Below are positions 47,026-56,020 of a DNA stretch of 64,000 bases, in pieces. The DNA is from Herbidospora daliensis. Its GTDB lineage: Bacteria > Actinomycetota > Actinomycetes > Streptosporangiales > Streptosporangiaceae. The notes under the pieces are model-generated. The model did no database searches, was not told where the DNA came from, and was given only the letters and a program-made list of their open reading frames with translations. The position numbers and the translations under genes were made by a program. Position 1 is the stretch's first letter. The number at the start of each line of letters is the position of its first letter. The stretch lies in assembly GCF_001570585.1 (NCBI RefSeq), contig NZ_BBXF01000002.1, forward strand, positions 1,128,077-1,192,076, in the 5' to 3' direction.

Positions 47026-47280
47026 TCAGACGTGGAGGCGCCGGCAGCGGTGGAGTGCGGAGGTGGCCGGTGCGGCGACGCCGCGTGCGGGAGCCGTGCG
47101 GGGGCCGGGCTCGGTGACGGCCTGGTGCGCGTCCGCCGAGTCGTCCGGAGCGTCTTCCGGCACGGTGTCGCGGAGATAGTCGCCGGTCGCAGAGGTGTCG
47201 GCGCTGGTGGCGTGCGTGACGACGAGGGCGGGTGCTCGTCGCGAAGAGGGCGCGATGGTCAGGATCGCGGAGGGGAGCAT
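47026..47280 (-). CDS. Small hypothetical protein, 84 aa
   Basis: An 84-residue frame with AAGGAA 7 bases before the ATG. It starts MLPSAILTIAPSSRRAPALVV and has an acidic middle (DTVPEDAPDDSADAH); no family is recognised and there is no clear signal peptide or membrane segment. The reason to list it is an exact LacI operator 71 bp upstream, which otherwise has no minus-strand gene close to it. It could equally be a chance frame inside the leader of the GH127 operon, with the operator serving a longer transcript. Confidence 0.4.
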   Translation of the reverse strand: MLPSAILTIAPSSRRAPALVVTHATSADTSATGDYLRDTVPEDAPDDSADAHQAVTEPGPRTAPARGVAAPATSALHRCRRLHV

Positions 47281-47752
47281 GCCGGTTCCTTGGGGGGTGA
47301 GGAGTCAGCAGGTAGAGGGGGTCCGATCAGCGGGTGTGGTCACCGAAATCTGTTATCGCTAACATTCGTGATCTCAGAGATCCATGGTCTGCTCCTGCGG
47401 GGGTTCGCGGTTGCCTGAGTACACCCAACTGCTGATTCGGCGTCAACGGTGCCGCCCCCCTCGCTGAGCTGGGCGTTACCGGCGAGAGTGCGCCCGGCCT
47501 GCCCATTCGCCCCGAGGGGGCCCGCACCTTTCGGTCCGTGCATGTGAAAATTTCATAGAAGTTACCTGTTGGCAACCGTAGATTTCCGGGAGGGTGCGGG
47601 TGGTTGTCAGAGAGGGGCCCGACCTGGCAGATAAAAGTTTCAAGAAAGTTGCGAAAAGTTTCGGCGAACGGTTTCCGCCGACGCCGAGATGGTTATCACC
47701 ATCAGCGCAAACGACGCCGCGTGACGTCCGAAAACACCCATAGAATTCCGCT
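47281..47752. other. Divergent control region before the LacI gene
   Basis: No convincing gene is present. It holds one LacI operator (47351) and, nearer the LacI start, an AT-rich stretch with several GAAA/TTTC elements: TGAAAATTTCA (47545-47555), AAAGTTTC (47634-47641) and CGAAAAGTTTCG (47652-47663). The symmetric ones may bind a second regulator. Confidence 0.6.
47351..47364. promoter_or_regulatory. LacI operator, copy d
   Basis: An exact TGTTATCGCTAACA between the GH127 operon and the LacI gene, 384 bp from the copy at 46967 and 388 bp before the LacI start. It may serve the small gene at 47280, loop with the copy at 46967, or autoregulate LacI. Confidence 0.85.
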
Positions 47753-48796
47753 ATGACCTCGACCGACGATGCCCCCCATGCCGGTCCGGCGTCCTCCGAA
47801 GCCCTGACTCTCACCCAGCTCGCCGAGATGGCCGGGGTCTCGGTCGCCACCGTCTCCAAAGTCGTCAACGGGCGCTCCGAGGTCGGTTCCGACACCCGGG
47901 CGCTGGTCGAGCGCCTCATCAGGGAGCACGGGTTCCGGCGGCAGCGCCGCCGGGTGAAGCCCGCCGGGCTGGTCGAGCTCGTCTTCCACGAACTGGCCGG
48001 CGACTACCCGATAGAGATCGTCAAGGGCGTCAAATCGGTGGCCGGGCAACACGGCCTGAGCGTGGTGGTCTCCGAGCTCGGCGGCCGGCACGTGCCCGGC
48101 CAGCAGTGGATCCAAGATGTGCTCAGCCGCCGTCCCGCCGGGGTCATCACGGTCTTCTCCGGGCCCACCGAGGAGCAGCGGGTGCTGCTGGCGACCCGCG
48201 AGGTCCCGCTGGTCGTGCTCGACCCGGCGGGCGACCCCGGCCGGGGCGTGCCGTCGGTGGGGGCCACCAACTGGAGCGGCGGGCTGGAGGCCACCCGCCA
48301 CCTGATCGAACTGGGCCACCGGCGCATCGCCATGATCACCGGCCCCGACTTCGCCCTGTCGAGCCGGGCCCGCCTCGACGGCTACCGCGCCGCCCTCGAC
48401 GCCGCCGGGGTGCCGGTCGACCCCGACCTCATCTGCCACGGCGCGTTCCAGGTCGACGACGGCGTCGTGCACACCCAGCGGCTGATGGCCCTGCCGAAGC
48501 CGCCGACGGCGATCTTCACCGCCAACGACGGGCAGGCGATCGGCGTCTACCACGCCGCCCACCAGCTGGGCCTGCGCATCCCCGACGACCTCAGCGTGGT
48601 CGGCTTCGACGACATGCCCCCGTGGAGGTGGGCCATCCCGCCGCTCACGACCGTCCGTCAGCCGCTGACCGAGATGGCGGCCACGGCCGCCATGATGCTG
48701 ATCAACCTGGCCGAGGGCGAGCCGCTGCTCCAGCGGCGGGTGGAACTCGGCACCGAACTGGTGGTCCGGGGCAGCACCGCCCCGCGCCGGGGGTGA
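47753..48796 (+). CDS. LacI-family regulator of the arabinoxylan enzyme regulon
   Basis: A 347-residue protein with a LacI HTH (LTLTQLAEMAGVSVATVSKVVNGRSEVGSDTRALVERLIREHGF) and a sugar-binding core domain (LVELVFHELAGDYPIEIVKGVKSVA, GHRRIAMITGPDFALSSRARLDGYR, IFTANDGQAIGVYHAAHQLG, VVGFDDMPPWRWAIPPLTTV). It diverges from the glycosidase operon, and four identical LacI-type palindromes sit before the minus-strand units, so it is the natural candidate repressor. The ligand would be a xylose- or arabinose-containing sugar, by inference. It is convergent with the MBL-fold gene, 7 bp away. Confidence 0.92.
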   Translation: MTSTDDAPHAGPASSEALTLTQLAEMAGVSVATVSKVVNGRSEVGSDTRALVERLIREHGFRRQRRRVKPAGLVELVFHELAGDYPIEIVKGVKSVAGQHGLSVVVSELGGRHVPGQQWIQDVLSRRPAGVITVFSGPTEEQRVLLATREVPLVVLDPAGDPGRGVPSVGATNWSGGLEATRHLIELGHRRIAMITGPDFALSSRARLDGYRAALDAAGVPVDPDLICHGAFQVDDGVVHTQRLMALPKPPTAIFTANDGQAIGVYHAAHQLGLRIPDDLSVVGFDDMPPWRWAIPPLTTVRQPLTEMAATAAMMLINLAEGEPLLQRRVELGTELVVRGSTAPRRG

Positions 48797-48803
48797 CCGC
48801 GGG

Positions 48804-49616
48804 TCAGCTCCGCAACGACGACCACGTGCCGTGGTCGGCCACGCGGAGCACGGCCGACAGGCCGGCCTCGTCGAAGGCGGTCTCCACCTCGGCCCGGCCC
48901 TCGGAGAAGTGCGTCCACCCGTCGTAGTGGGCGGGCACCACCACGCCGACGCCCAGCACCGCGGCCGCCGCGGCGACCCGGCGGCCGTCCATCGACAGCG
49001 GGCGTTCGCGGAACTTGCCCCGCACCCGGGCCGCGCCCGCGTTCAGCACCGCGGCGTCGATCTCGGGCACCCGGCGGGCGATCTCGCCGACGACGCGCAT
49101 CGAGGCGTTGTCGCCGCTGACGTAGACCGTCGGCAGCCCCCGGCCCGACAACACGAAACCGGTCACCTCGCAGTTGACGAAGCCGTCGGCGTCGCGTTCG
49201 CCGTCCTCCGGGCCGTGGACGGCCGGCACCGCCAGCACGAACAGGTCGCCGCCGCCGTCGGGGCGCGGCGCGGTGAAGGTGGTCCAGGGTTCGAGCGCGG
49301 TCGCGCCCAGCCGGGCGGCCGCGCTGGGCGTCGTCAGCGTGAGGACCGCCTGGGAGGCGAACGCGCGGCCCCGGTCGTCAAGGTTGTCAGGATGCGCGTC
49401 ATGGCTGACCAGGACCAGGTCGACGAAACCCAGTCCCGTCTCATCGACCACAGGCGGAAGGGTTTTGGTCAGATAGCCGTGCGGGCCGGGAGCGTCGAAA
49501 GTGGGATCCACGACTATCCGCAGGCCACCCATGTCGATCACGGTCGTCGGACCGCCCAGAACCGTCGCGGCACAATCCCGCCTCGGCAGGTTCTGCTCAC
49601 CAACTCGCTCGCTCAC
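48804..49616 (-). CDS. MBL-fold metal-dependent hydrolase (UlaG-like group)
   Basis: A 270-residue protein if started at the GTG at 49616; a start at 49661 would add 15 residues without better support. Features of the UlaG-like metallo-beta-lactamase fold are present: VLGGPTTVIDMGGLRIVVDPTFDAPG, LVLVSHDAHPDNLDD, PTVYVSGDNASM and VVPAHYDGWTHFSEG. The metal motif is SHDAHPDN rather than HxHxDH, which I believe is common in one actinobacterial subgroup. The substrate is unknown. No link to the sugar genes is evident. Confidence 0.82.
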   Translation of the reverse strand: MSERVGEQNLPRRDCAATVLGGPTTVIDMGGLRIVVDPTFDAPGPHGYLTKTLPPVVDETGLGFVDLVLVSHDAHPDNLDDRGRAFASQAVLTLTTPSAAARLGATALEPWTTFTAPRPDGGGDLFVLAVPAVHGPEDGERDADGFVNCEVTGFVLSGRGLPTVYVSGDNASMRVVGEIARRVPEIDAAVLNAGAARVRGKFRERPLSMDGRRVAAAAAVLGVGVVVPAHYDGWTHFSEGRAEVETAFDEAGLSAVLRVADHGTWSSLRS

Positions 49617-49945
49617 GGTCCCATGCTGCCGGTCGGCACGTCCCCTCCCTGGCCGACACACCGCCCCGGTCGTCTACCGAACCGCAGGTGGAAGGGCATT
49701 CATCAGGGAAAGCGCGCGGCGTCCCAATCTGGACAACCCACTTGGCAATATCTCATCTAGCGGGACAAATAAGAGCTAACTAAACTCCCTGACAGATCGG
49801 AACGTTCTAAGGCGAACAGTCCGGTTATCGTCAACCAACCGGGGAGGGTTGCAGCCCTTTTGCGCGTCCAATTTCGGACGCTGCCCGGGGGGTGGCGCGA
49901 TTCCTCCTTGTGCGGTGACGAATCCCCAGCACCCATGGAGGTTTC
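49617..49945. other. Intergenic region before the subtilase
   Basis: No gene seen. The 49740-49850 part is AT-rich for this genome and is the likely promoter area; TTGGCA (49742-49747) with ACAAAT (49765-49770) 17 bp later is only a weak candidate. The ribosome site ATGGAGG lies just before the GTG start at 49946. Confidence 0.5.
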
Positions 49946-52900
49946 GTGTCAAGGTTAAGACTGACCGTCGCCACGGCCGCAGCGGTCGGCCTGGTGGCTG
50001 CGTTGGTCCCGGCTGGGTCGGCGGTCGCCGATCCCACCCCGACTCCCACGCCCTCGTTCACCGCCGTCCCGCTGACCAACCCCGAGGTGGTCACCGGGGC
50101 GAAGTCGCTCACCGGTCAGCTGGCCAAGAGCGACGAGGCGCTGCTCAAGGCGACCTCGACGAAAGCCGTGAACGTCGTCGTCAAGCTCGACTACGACTCG
50201 CTCGCCGCCTACAAGGGCGGGGTCAGCGGATACGCCGCGACCAGCCCCAGCGCCACCGGCAAGGGGCTCGACCCCGACAGCGCCGCCGCCGAGAAGTACG
50301 TCGAGCACATCGAGGCCGTCGAGAACAAGTTCCTGGCCGCGCTGCCCGGCGAGGTCGCCGGCGCCAAGGTCGGCCAGAAGCTGCGCACCGTCTACGGCGG
50401 CGTCGCGCTCACCGTTCCGGAGAACGAGGCCAAGGACCTGCTGAAGCTGCCCGGCGTGGCCGCCGTGCAGCGCGACGGCCTGGAGAAGCCGCTGGCGACC
50501 GACGAGAGCGAGGCCATCGACGCCACGCCGGTCTACAACAGCCTCGGCGGTGCGCCGAACTCGGGCAAGGGCGTCATCGTCGGCATCCTCGACTCCGGCC
50601 TCTGGCCGGAGCACCCCATGATGGCCGACAGGCCCGGCCTGCCGACGCCCCCGGCCAAGGCCGACGGCACCCCGCGGACCTGCGACTTCGGCGACAACCC
50701 GCTGACCCCGGCGGCCGACGTCTTCGTCTGCAACAACAAGCTGATCGGCGGCCAGCCGTTCCTGGACACCTACAACCTCGTGGTCGGCGGCGACGTCTAC
50801 CCCGACTCGGCGCGTGACTCCAACGGCCACGGCACCCACACCGCCACCACCGCCGCCGGCGGCCCGGTCGCGGACGCCAACCCGCTCGGCATCTCGCGCG
50901 GCGCGACCCACGGCATCGCCCCGGCCGCGCACGTCTCCGTCTACAAGGTCTGCGGCGCCGAGGGCTGCTACCAGACCGACTCGGCGGCGGCCGTCGGCCA
51001 GGCCATCCTCGACGGCGTCGACGTGATCAACTTCTCGATCTCCGGTGGTGCGAACCCGTACACCGACCCGGTCGAGCTCGCCTTCCTCGACGCCTACGCC
51101 GCGGGCGTGTTCGTCGCGGCCTCCGCCGGCAACTCAGGTCCCGGCGCGGCCACGACCGACCACCGCTCCCCGTGGGTGACCACGGTGGCGGCCAACACCC
51201 AGAAGCGCACCTTCGAGTCGACCATCACCTTCAGCGGTGGCGGCCCGACCATCAAGGGCGCCTCGATCACCGCCGGCGTCTCCTCCGCCACCCCCGTGGT
51301 GCTGGCGTCGGCTCCGCCGTACAGCGACGCGCTCTGCCTCACCCCCGCTCCCGCCGGGCTGTTCACCGGCAAGATCGTGGCCTGTGAGCGCGGCCCGAAC
51401 CGCGTGCTCAAGGGCTTCAACGTGAAGCAGGGCGGCGCGGCCGGCATGATCCTGTTCAACAGCACGCCGCTCGACATCATGACCGACAACCACTGGTTGC
51501 CGACCGTGCACATCGACAAGCCGGCGTCCGACGTCCTGCTCGCTCACCTCGCCGCCTCTCCCGGGGCGACGGCGACCTTCACGCAGGGCGCCAAGACCAA
51601 CTGGCAGCGCGACGTCATCACGACGTTCTCCTCGCGCGGCCCCGGCGGCGACTTCCTCAAGCCCGACGTCACCGCCCCCGGTCTGCACATCCTCGCCGGT
51701 CACACCCCCACGCCCGAGTCGCCGCTGGAGGGCCCGCCCGGGAACCTCTACCAGGTGATCGCCGGCACCTCGATGTCGTCCCCGCACGTCGCGGGCGCGG
51801 CGGCGCTGGTGTTCGCGGCCAACCCCGGCTTCACCCCGGGCCAGGTCAAGTCGGCCCTGGAGACCACCGCCCGCACCAACGTCACCAAGCAGGACCGGGT
51901 CACCCCGGCCGACCCGTTCGACATGGGCGGCGGCCGCATCGACCTGAGCCAGGCGTACAACTCGGTGCTCACCATCGACGAGACCGCGGCCGACTTCGCG
52001 ATCTCCGCCGACGACCCGCTGAACCGCATCGACCTGAACATCCCCTCGGTGAACGCGCCCACCATGCCGGGCCAGATCACCACCACCCGTACCGTCAAGA
52101 ACGTCACGGGCGAAGAGGTCGAGTACACCTCGCGCGGCAAGACCACCACCGCGGGCACGCACATCGACGTCACGCCCGAGCGCTTCACCGTCCCGGCGGG
52201 CGGCACCAAGGAGCTGACCATCACGATCAGCGCCCCCGACGTGCCCGACGGCCAGTACTTCGGTGAGATCGACCTCCGCCAGGAGGACGGCAACAAGGAC
52301 CACCGGATCCCGGTCGCGTTCTACCGCCAGGAGGGCGCGATCCCGGTCGACCAGACCTGCGCCCCGACGACCATCCCGAAGAACGCCGAGACGACCTGCA
52401 CCGTCACCGTCTCCAACGGCACCCTGAACGACACCGAGGTCACCGCCACCAGCGTGCTCGACGGCCGCCTGCGGCTGAACAGCGTCACCGGCGCGACCCA
52501 GGTGAGCAGCCAGGAGGCCACGGTCACCACCACGCTCGACGGCCGCCAGCCCGACGCGCCGGTGATCACTCCGGGCGGTCTGTTCGGCTACATCCCGCTC
52601 GACGCGTTCGGCACCGCGCCGGTCCCGGTGGGCGACGAGCAGGCGGTCAACTTCAACGTCCCGGCCTTCCGGTTCGCCGGCCAGACGTTCACCCGGATCG
52701 GCATCACGTCCAACGGCTACCTCGTGGCCGGCGGCACCAACGGCTCGGCGGACATCCAGTTCACCCCGCAGACGCTGCCCGACGCCACCCAGCCGAACGG
52801 CGTGCTCGCGCCGTTCTGGACCGACCTCGACGGCACCGGCGCCCCCGGCGTCTACGCGACCACGCTGACCGACGGCGTGTCCGACTGGATCGTCGTCGAG

Positions 52901-53260
52901 TGGCGGGTGAACCTCTACGGCACCAACACGCTGCGCACGTTCCAGACGTGGATCGGCGTCAACGGCGTCGAGGACGTCAGCTTCGCCTACCCGAGCGCCC
53001 TGCCCTACCCGGGCCCCGCCTACGGCCTGACCGTGGGCGCGGAGAACTCCGACGGCACCGCCGGCAGCCAGATCCCGGCGGGCACCGGCGTGACCAGCGA
53101 CTACACCATCGCCAGCACGCCCGGCGCGCCGGGCGAGACGCTGACCTACACGATGAAGGTCAAGGGCGCCATCACCGGCGTCGGCTCGGTCACGACCTCG
53201 GTCGTCACCGACCAGGTCAAGGGCGTCACCGTGGAAGTCGACAAGATCACCGTCCAGTAG
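49946..53260 (+). CDS. Secreted S8 subtilisin-like serine peptidase with PA and C-terminal beta domains
   Basis: A 1104-residue protein with a signal peptide (VSRLRLTVATAAAVGLVAALVP). An I9-type propeptide (about 75-175) precedes the S8 domain with Asp216 in GILDSGLWPEHP, His295 in NGHGTHTAT and Ser609 in GTSMSSPHVAG. A PA domain (about 445-550) is inserted before the Ser, as in plant-type subtilases. A Fn3-like domain and beta-rich C-terminal region (about 700-1104) follow. It is a broad extracellular protease, with no visible link to the sugar genes. Codon 4 is TTA (49955-49957). A strong hairpin ends the gene. Confidence 0.95.
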   Translation: MSRLRLTVATAAAVGLVAALVPAGSAVADPTPTPTPSFTAVPLTNPEVVTGAKSLTGQLAKSDEALLKATSTKAVNVVVKLDYDSLAAYKGGVSGYAATSPSATGKGLDPDSAAAEKYVEHIEAVENKFLAALPGEVAGAKVGQKLRTVYGGVALTVPENEAKDLLKLPGVAAVQRDGLEKPLATDESEAIDATPVYNSLGGAPNSGKGVIVGILDSGLWPEHPMMADRPGLPTPPAKADGTPRTCDFGDNPLTPAADVFVCNNKLIGGQPFLDTYNLVVGGDVYPDSARDSNGHGTHTATTAAGGPVADANPLGISRGATHGIAPAAHVSVYKVCGAEGCYQTDSAAAVGQAILDGVDVINFSISGGANPYTDPVELAFLDAYAAGVFVAASAGNSGPGAATTDHRSPWVTTVAANTQKRTFESTITFSGGGPTIKGASITAGVSSATPVVLASAPPYSDALCLTPAPAGLFTGKIVACERGPNRVLKGFNVKQGGAAGMILFNSTPLDIMTDNHWLPTVHIDKPASDVLLAHLAASPGATATFTQGAKTNWQRDVITTFSSRGPGGDFLKPDVTAPGLHILAGHTPTPESPLEGPPGNLYQVIAGTSMSSPHVAGAAALVFAANPGFTPGQVKSALETTARTNVTKQDRVTPADPFDMGGGRIDLSQAYNSVLTIDETAADFAISADDPLNRIDLNIPSVNAPTMPGQITTTRTVKNVTGEEVEYTSRGKTTTAGTHIDVTPERFTVPAGGTKELTITISAPDVPDGQYFGEIDLRQEDGNKDHRIPVAFYRQEGAIPVDQTCAPTTIPKNAETTCTVTVSNGTLNDTEVTATSVLDGRLRLNSVTGATQVSSQEATVTTTLDGRQPDAPVITPGGLFGYIPLDAFGTAPVPVGDEQAVNFNVPAFRFAGQTFTRIGITSNGYLVAGGTNGSADIQFTPQTLPDATQPNGVLAPFWTDLDGTGAPGVYATTLTDGVSDWIVVEWRVNLYGTNTLRTFQTWIGVNGVEDVSFAYPSALPYPGPAYGLTVGAENSDGTAGSQIPAGTGVTSDYTIASTPGAPGETLTYTMKVKGAITGVGSVTTSVVTDQVKGVTVEVDKITVQ

Positions 53261-53275
53261 CACCCGAACGGTGAG

Positions 53276-53303
53276 CGGGCCCGGCGGTTCTCCGCCGGGC
53301 CCG
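53276..53303. terminator. Bidirectional hairpin terminator
   Basis: CGGGCCCGGCGG and CCGCCGGGCCCG form a perfect 12-bp stem with a TTCT loop, 15 bp after the subtilase stop and 15 bp from the end of the convergent small gene. It can serve both. Confidence 0.9.
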
Positions 53304-53318
53304 TTCCCGTTCAGCGTG

Positions 53319-53717
53319 TCAGCACCTCGACCGGACGTCGACCGTCAGCGGCACGCTCTGGGTGTCCGTGCCGTCGGTGGCCTGGAGCTGGGCCGTGTAG
53401 ACGCCCACTGGCGTCGGCGGGATGCTCACCCCGACGGCCGTCTGGACGGTCCCGCCATGGTTCGAGCCCGGGGGAATCGGGGACGTGCCCGACGTCGTCG
53501 AGCCGGGCGGGAGGTTCTGGACGGTCGCGCCGATGGTCGACGACCACGTCCCCTCCACGGAGACGAGGAAGTAGGTCGCGCGGCCGTAGGTCGCGTCGAC
53601 GCAGATGCGTTGCCCCAGATCACGCAGGGTCCACGTCGCGGCCGACGCGGGGGACGCCGAGGCGGCGAACAGTGCCATGAGCAGACCTGCGGTCAGGGCA
53701 CGGTGGATCGTTTTCAC
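53319..53717 (-). CDS. Small secreted protein, 132 aa, unknown function
   Basis: The GTG at 53717 is best: GGAGG lies 6 bases upstream and a signal peptide follows (VKTIHRALTAGLLMALFAASASPASA). The mature part is about 106 residues, beta-rich and Gly/Thr/Pro-rich, with two Cys (ICVD and C-terminal SRC) that could form a disulfide, and an Ig-like ending (VGVYTAQLQATDGTDTQSVPLTVDV). No family recognised. A longer frame with upstream starts exists but lacks a ribosome site. Confidence 0.75.
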   Translation of the reverse strand: MKTIHRALTAGLLMALFAASASPASAATWTLRDLGQRICVDATYGRATYFLVSVEGTWSSTIGATVQNLPPGSTTSGTSPIPPGSNHGGTVQTAVGVSIPPTPVGVYTAQLQATDGTDTQSVPLTVDVRSRC

Positions 53718-53847
53718 TGACACCTCCAGGATCGCTTGTGCGGTGCCGGTGATTATTCGAGTTTCAACCATTTACTGGAAGTTCCGCCCGACAGCGGGCC
53801 TCCGGACCTCGGAAAAGCCGATGAACGCTTCATCGTAGAGTCCTGGT

Positions 53848-55365
53848 ATGACTTCCACCCGGTATGCACCAAACGGCATGGTTTGCACCATTGACCACCT
53901 CGCGTCGGCCGCAGGTCTGGTCGTACTGGAGAAGGGCGGGAGCGCCGCCGACGCGGCGGTGGCGGCGAACGCGGTGCTGGCGGTCACCGCGCCGCACATG
54001 TGCGGCCTCGGGGGCGACCTGTTCGCGCTGGTGCACGACGGTTCGGGGGTGCACGCCCTGAACGCCTCGGGCCGCGCCGGCAGCGGCGCCGACCCCGCCC
54101 GGCTGCGGGCCGAGGGGCACGACCGCATGCCGCATCTGTACGACATCCGGTCGGTCCCCGTGCCCGGATGCGTCGACGGCTGGCTGGCCCTGCACGGCCG
54201 GTTCGGCCGGTTGCCGCTCGCCGAGGTGCTGGCCCCGGCGATCCGCCTGGCGGCCGACGGTTTCCCGGCCTCCGCGCTGCTCGCCCCGGGCGCGGCCTTC
54301 ATCGGCACCCTCCAGAGTGACTACGCGCACGTGCGGAACGTCGGCGACCCGATCAGGAGACCGGGCGCGGCCCGGGTGCTGGAGGCCGTCGCCGAGACCG
54401 GCCGGGCCGGCTTCTACCAGGGCGAATTCGGCCAGGGGCTGCTGAAGCTCGGCGCCGGCGAGTACACCGAGGCCGACCTCGCGCGGGACCAGGCCGACTG
54501 GGTGACCCCGCTGTCGGCGACCGTCTTCGGCCATGGCGTGCACACCATGCCGCCGAACTCCCAGGGCTACCTGCTGCTGCTCGCCCTCCAGATCCTGGAG
54601 GGCCTCGACCTGCCCGCCGACCCCGCCGACCCGGCCTGGGCCGATCTGCTCATCGGGGCCGCCGTCGCCGCCGGGCACGACCGTCTCGACGTCCTGTACG
54701 AGAACGCGCCCGCCCCCCTCGACACCGCCGGGGCCCGCCGGGCGCTGGTCGGCACGCCGGGCCTGACCGCTCCGGCGGCCAAGGGCGACACCACCTATCT
54801 CTGCGCCGTCGACGCCGACGGCCTGGGCGTCTCGCTGATCCAGTCGAACGCCGCCGGGTTCGGCAGCCTGCTGTTCGAGCCGTCGACCGGTGTCAACCTG
54901 CACAACCGCGGCATCGGCTTCTCCCTGACCGAGGGCCACCCGGCCGAGTACGGCCCCGGCCGCCGCCCGCCGCACACCCTCGCGCCCGCCCTGATCACCC
55001 GCCCCGACGGCTCGCTGCGCACCGTCGTCGGCACCATGGGCGGCGACGCCCAGCCGCAGATCCTCCTCCAGCTGGTCACGCGGCTGCTCGTGCACGGGCA
55101 GACCCCCGGCGAGATCATCGACGCGCCCCGCTGGGTGCTCGGCGCGGAGACCGGCTTCGATACCTGGCGGAGCGCCGAGCACGTCGTCGAGGTCGAGCAC
55201 GGCGCGCCCTGGCAGGCCGGGCTGGCCGAACGGGGACACCGGACCGTCGCGGAGAACTACGGCGACGGGTTCGGCCACGCCCACCTGATCGACGTGCTGC
55301 CCTCGGGCGTGCTGGCGGGGGCGGCCGACCCCCGGGCGAAGATCGGTGCTGCTCTCGGGCGGTGA
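53848..55365 (+). CDS. Gamma-glutamyltransferase family protein
   Basis: A 505-residue Ntn-hydrolase. It has the N-terminal ASAAGLVVLEKGGSAADAAVAAN and MCGLGGDLF blocks, the autoprocessing site with nucleophile Thr315 in DTTYLCAVDADG, QSNAAGFGS, and the C-terminal GTMGGDAQPQI. Typical members read TTH after the cut; here it is TTY. No signal peptide is seen, so it is probably cytoplasmic. Substrates may be gamma-glutamyl compounds or glutaryl/acyl groups; precise activity is open. It stands alone. Confidence 0.9.
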   Translation: MTSTRYAPNGMVCTIDHLASAAGLVVLEKGGSAADAAVAANAVLAVTAPHMCGLGGDLFALVHDGSGVHALNASGRAGSGADPARLRAEGHDRMPHLYDIRSVPVPGCVDGWLALHGRFGRLPLAEVLAPAIRLAADGFPASALLAPGAAFIGTLQSDYAHVRNVGDPIRRPGAARVLEAVAETGRAGFYQGEFGQGLLKLGAGEYTEADLARDQADWVTPLSATVFGHGVHTMPPNSQGYLLLLALQILEGLDLPADPADPAWADLLIGAAVAAGHDRLDVLYENAPAPLDTAGARRALVGTPGLTAPAAKGDTTYLCAVDADGLGVSLIQSNAAGFGSLLFEPSTGVNLHNRGIGFSLTEGHPAEYGPGRRPPHTLAPALITRPDGSLRTVVGTMGGDAQPQILLQLVTRLLVHGQTPGEIIDAPRWVLGAETGFDTWRSAEHVVEVEHGAPWQAGLAERGHRTVAENYGDGFGHAHLIDVLPSGVLAGAADPRAKIGAALGR

Positions 55366-55454
55366 TCGGTCAAGTGACGTGTGGGACCGGTGAGACGACG
55401 GGAGACAGCGGTCGGAGGGTCCGCCCACGGGACCCCTGACCTTTGGGAGCAACT

Positions 55455-55955
55455 GTGCTCAAGTCGTCTTTCGTCGCCCTCGCCGTGCTCGCCGGCGCCC
55501 TCGTCACGGCGTCGCCCGCCGTCGCGGTGGACGCCGCCACGTGCCAGGCCGCCGAGCGGGCCGGGGCGTCGGCCGTGCCGATCACCGGCAGGGCCGTCGA
55601 CCCGGTCCACTTCCAGATGGAGACGTACGACCGGCGGAAGTTCGTCATCGAGCTGACCGACCAGGCGAAGATCGACCACGCCCGCAGGATCCTCAAGGGC
55701 GAGGAGAAGGACAAAATCCACGTCATGGGCCGCATCAAGAAGCGCGCGGCGCCGTACAACCCCGGGTGGAGCTTCCATCTCGACCCGACCACGATCATGT
55801 TCTTCCAGCATGCGATCGAGGTCTGCGACGCGAACACGTCCTACGTCGAGGACCACCTCGACGAGGCGTGCGGCGCGTTCCTGCCCGGCTGCTTCTGGTG
55901 CCCGTGGTCGTCGCGGCTGGTCGCCGAGGTGCCTTCGGTGAAGAAACAGGGATGA
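55455..55955 (+). CDS. BP74-like secreted protein
   Basis: The GTG at 55455 is preceded by GGGAG; the slightly upstream TTG is less likely. The 166-residue protein has a signal peptide (VLKSSFVALAVLAGALVTASPAVA). The mature part (VHFQMETYDRRKFVIELTDQAKI ... KIHVMGRIKKRAAPYNPGWSFHLDPTTIMFF ... AIEVCDANTSYVEDHLDEACG) resembles the N-terminal domain of Dictyostelium BP74, present in several actinobacteria as small exported proteins of unknown role. Six Cys after the signal suggest disulfides. Confidence 0.8.
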   Translation: MLKSSFVALAVLAGALVTASPAVAVDAATCQAAERAGASAVPITGRAVDPVHFQMETYDRRKFVIELTDQAKIDHARRILKGEEKDKIHVMGRIKKRAAPYNPGWSFHLDPTTIMFFQHAIEVCDANTSYVEDHLDEACGAFLPGCFWCPWSSRLVAEVPSVKKQG

Positions 55956-56020
55956 TCCGTGGGGCTCGTGGCGTTCGCGTTGAGGACGTCACGAAACCCC
56001 CGTACATGGAGAATCCGCAC

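Noticed and set aside
48804-49616. Altered metal motif in the MBL-fold protein as an inactive enzyme
   Set aside because: SHDxHxDN-type motifs occur, as I recall, in a regular actinobacterial subgroup, so it is probably not degenerate.
53830-55452. Long minus-strand frame opposite gamma-glutamyltransferase
   Set aside because: Long antisense frames are common at this GC content. Its composition is Gly/Arg/Val-rich and resembles no family.
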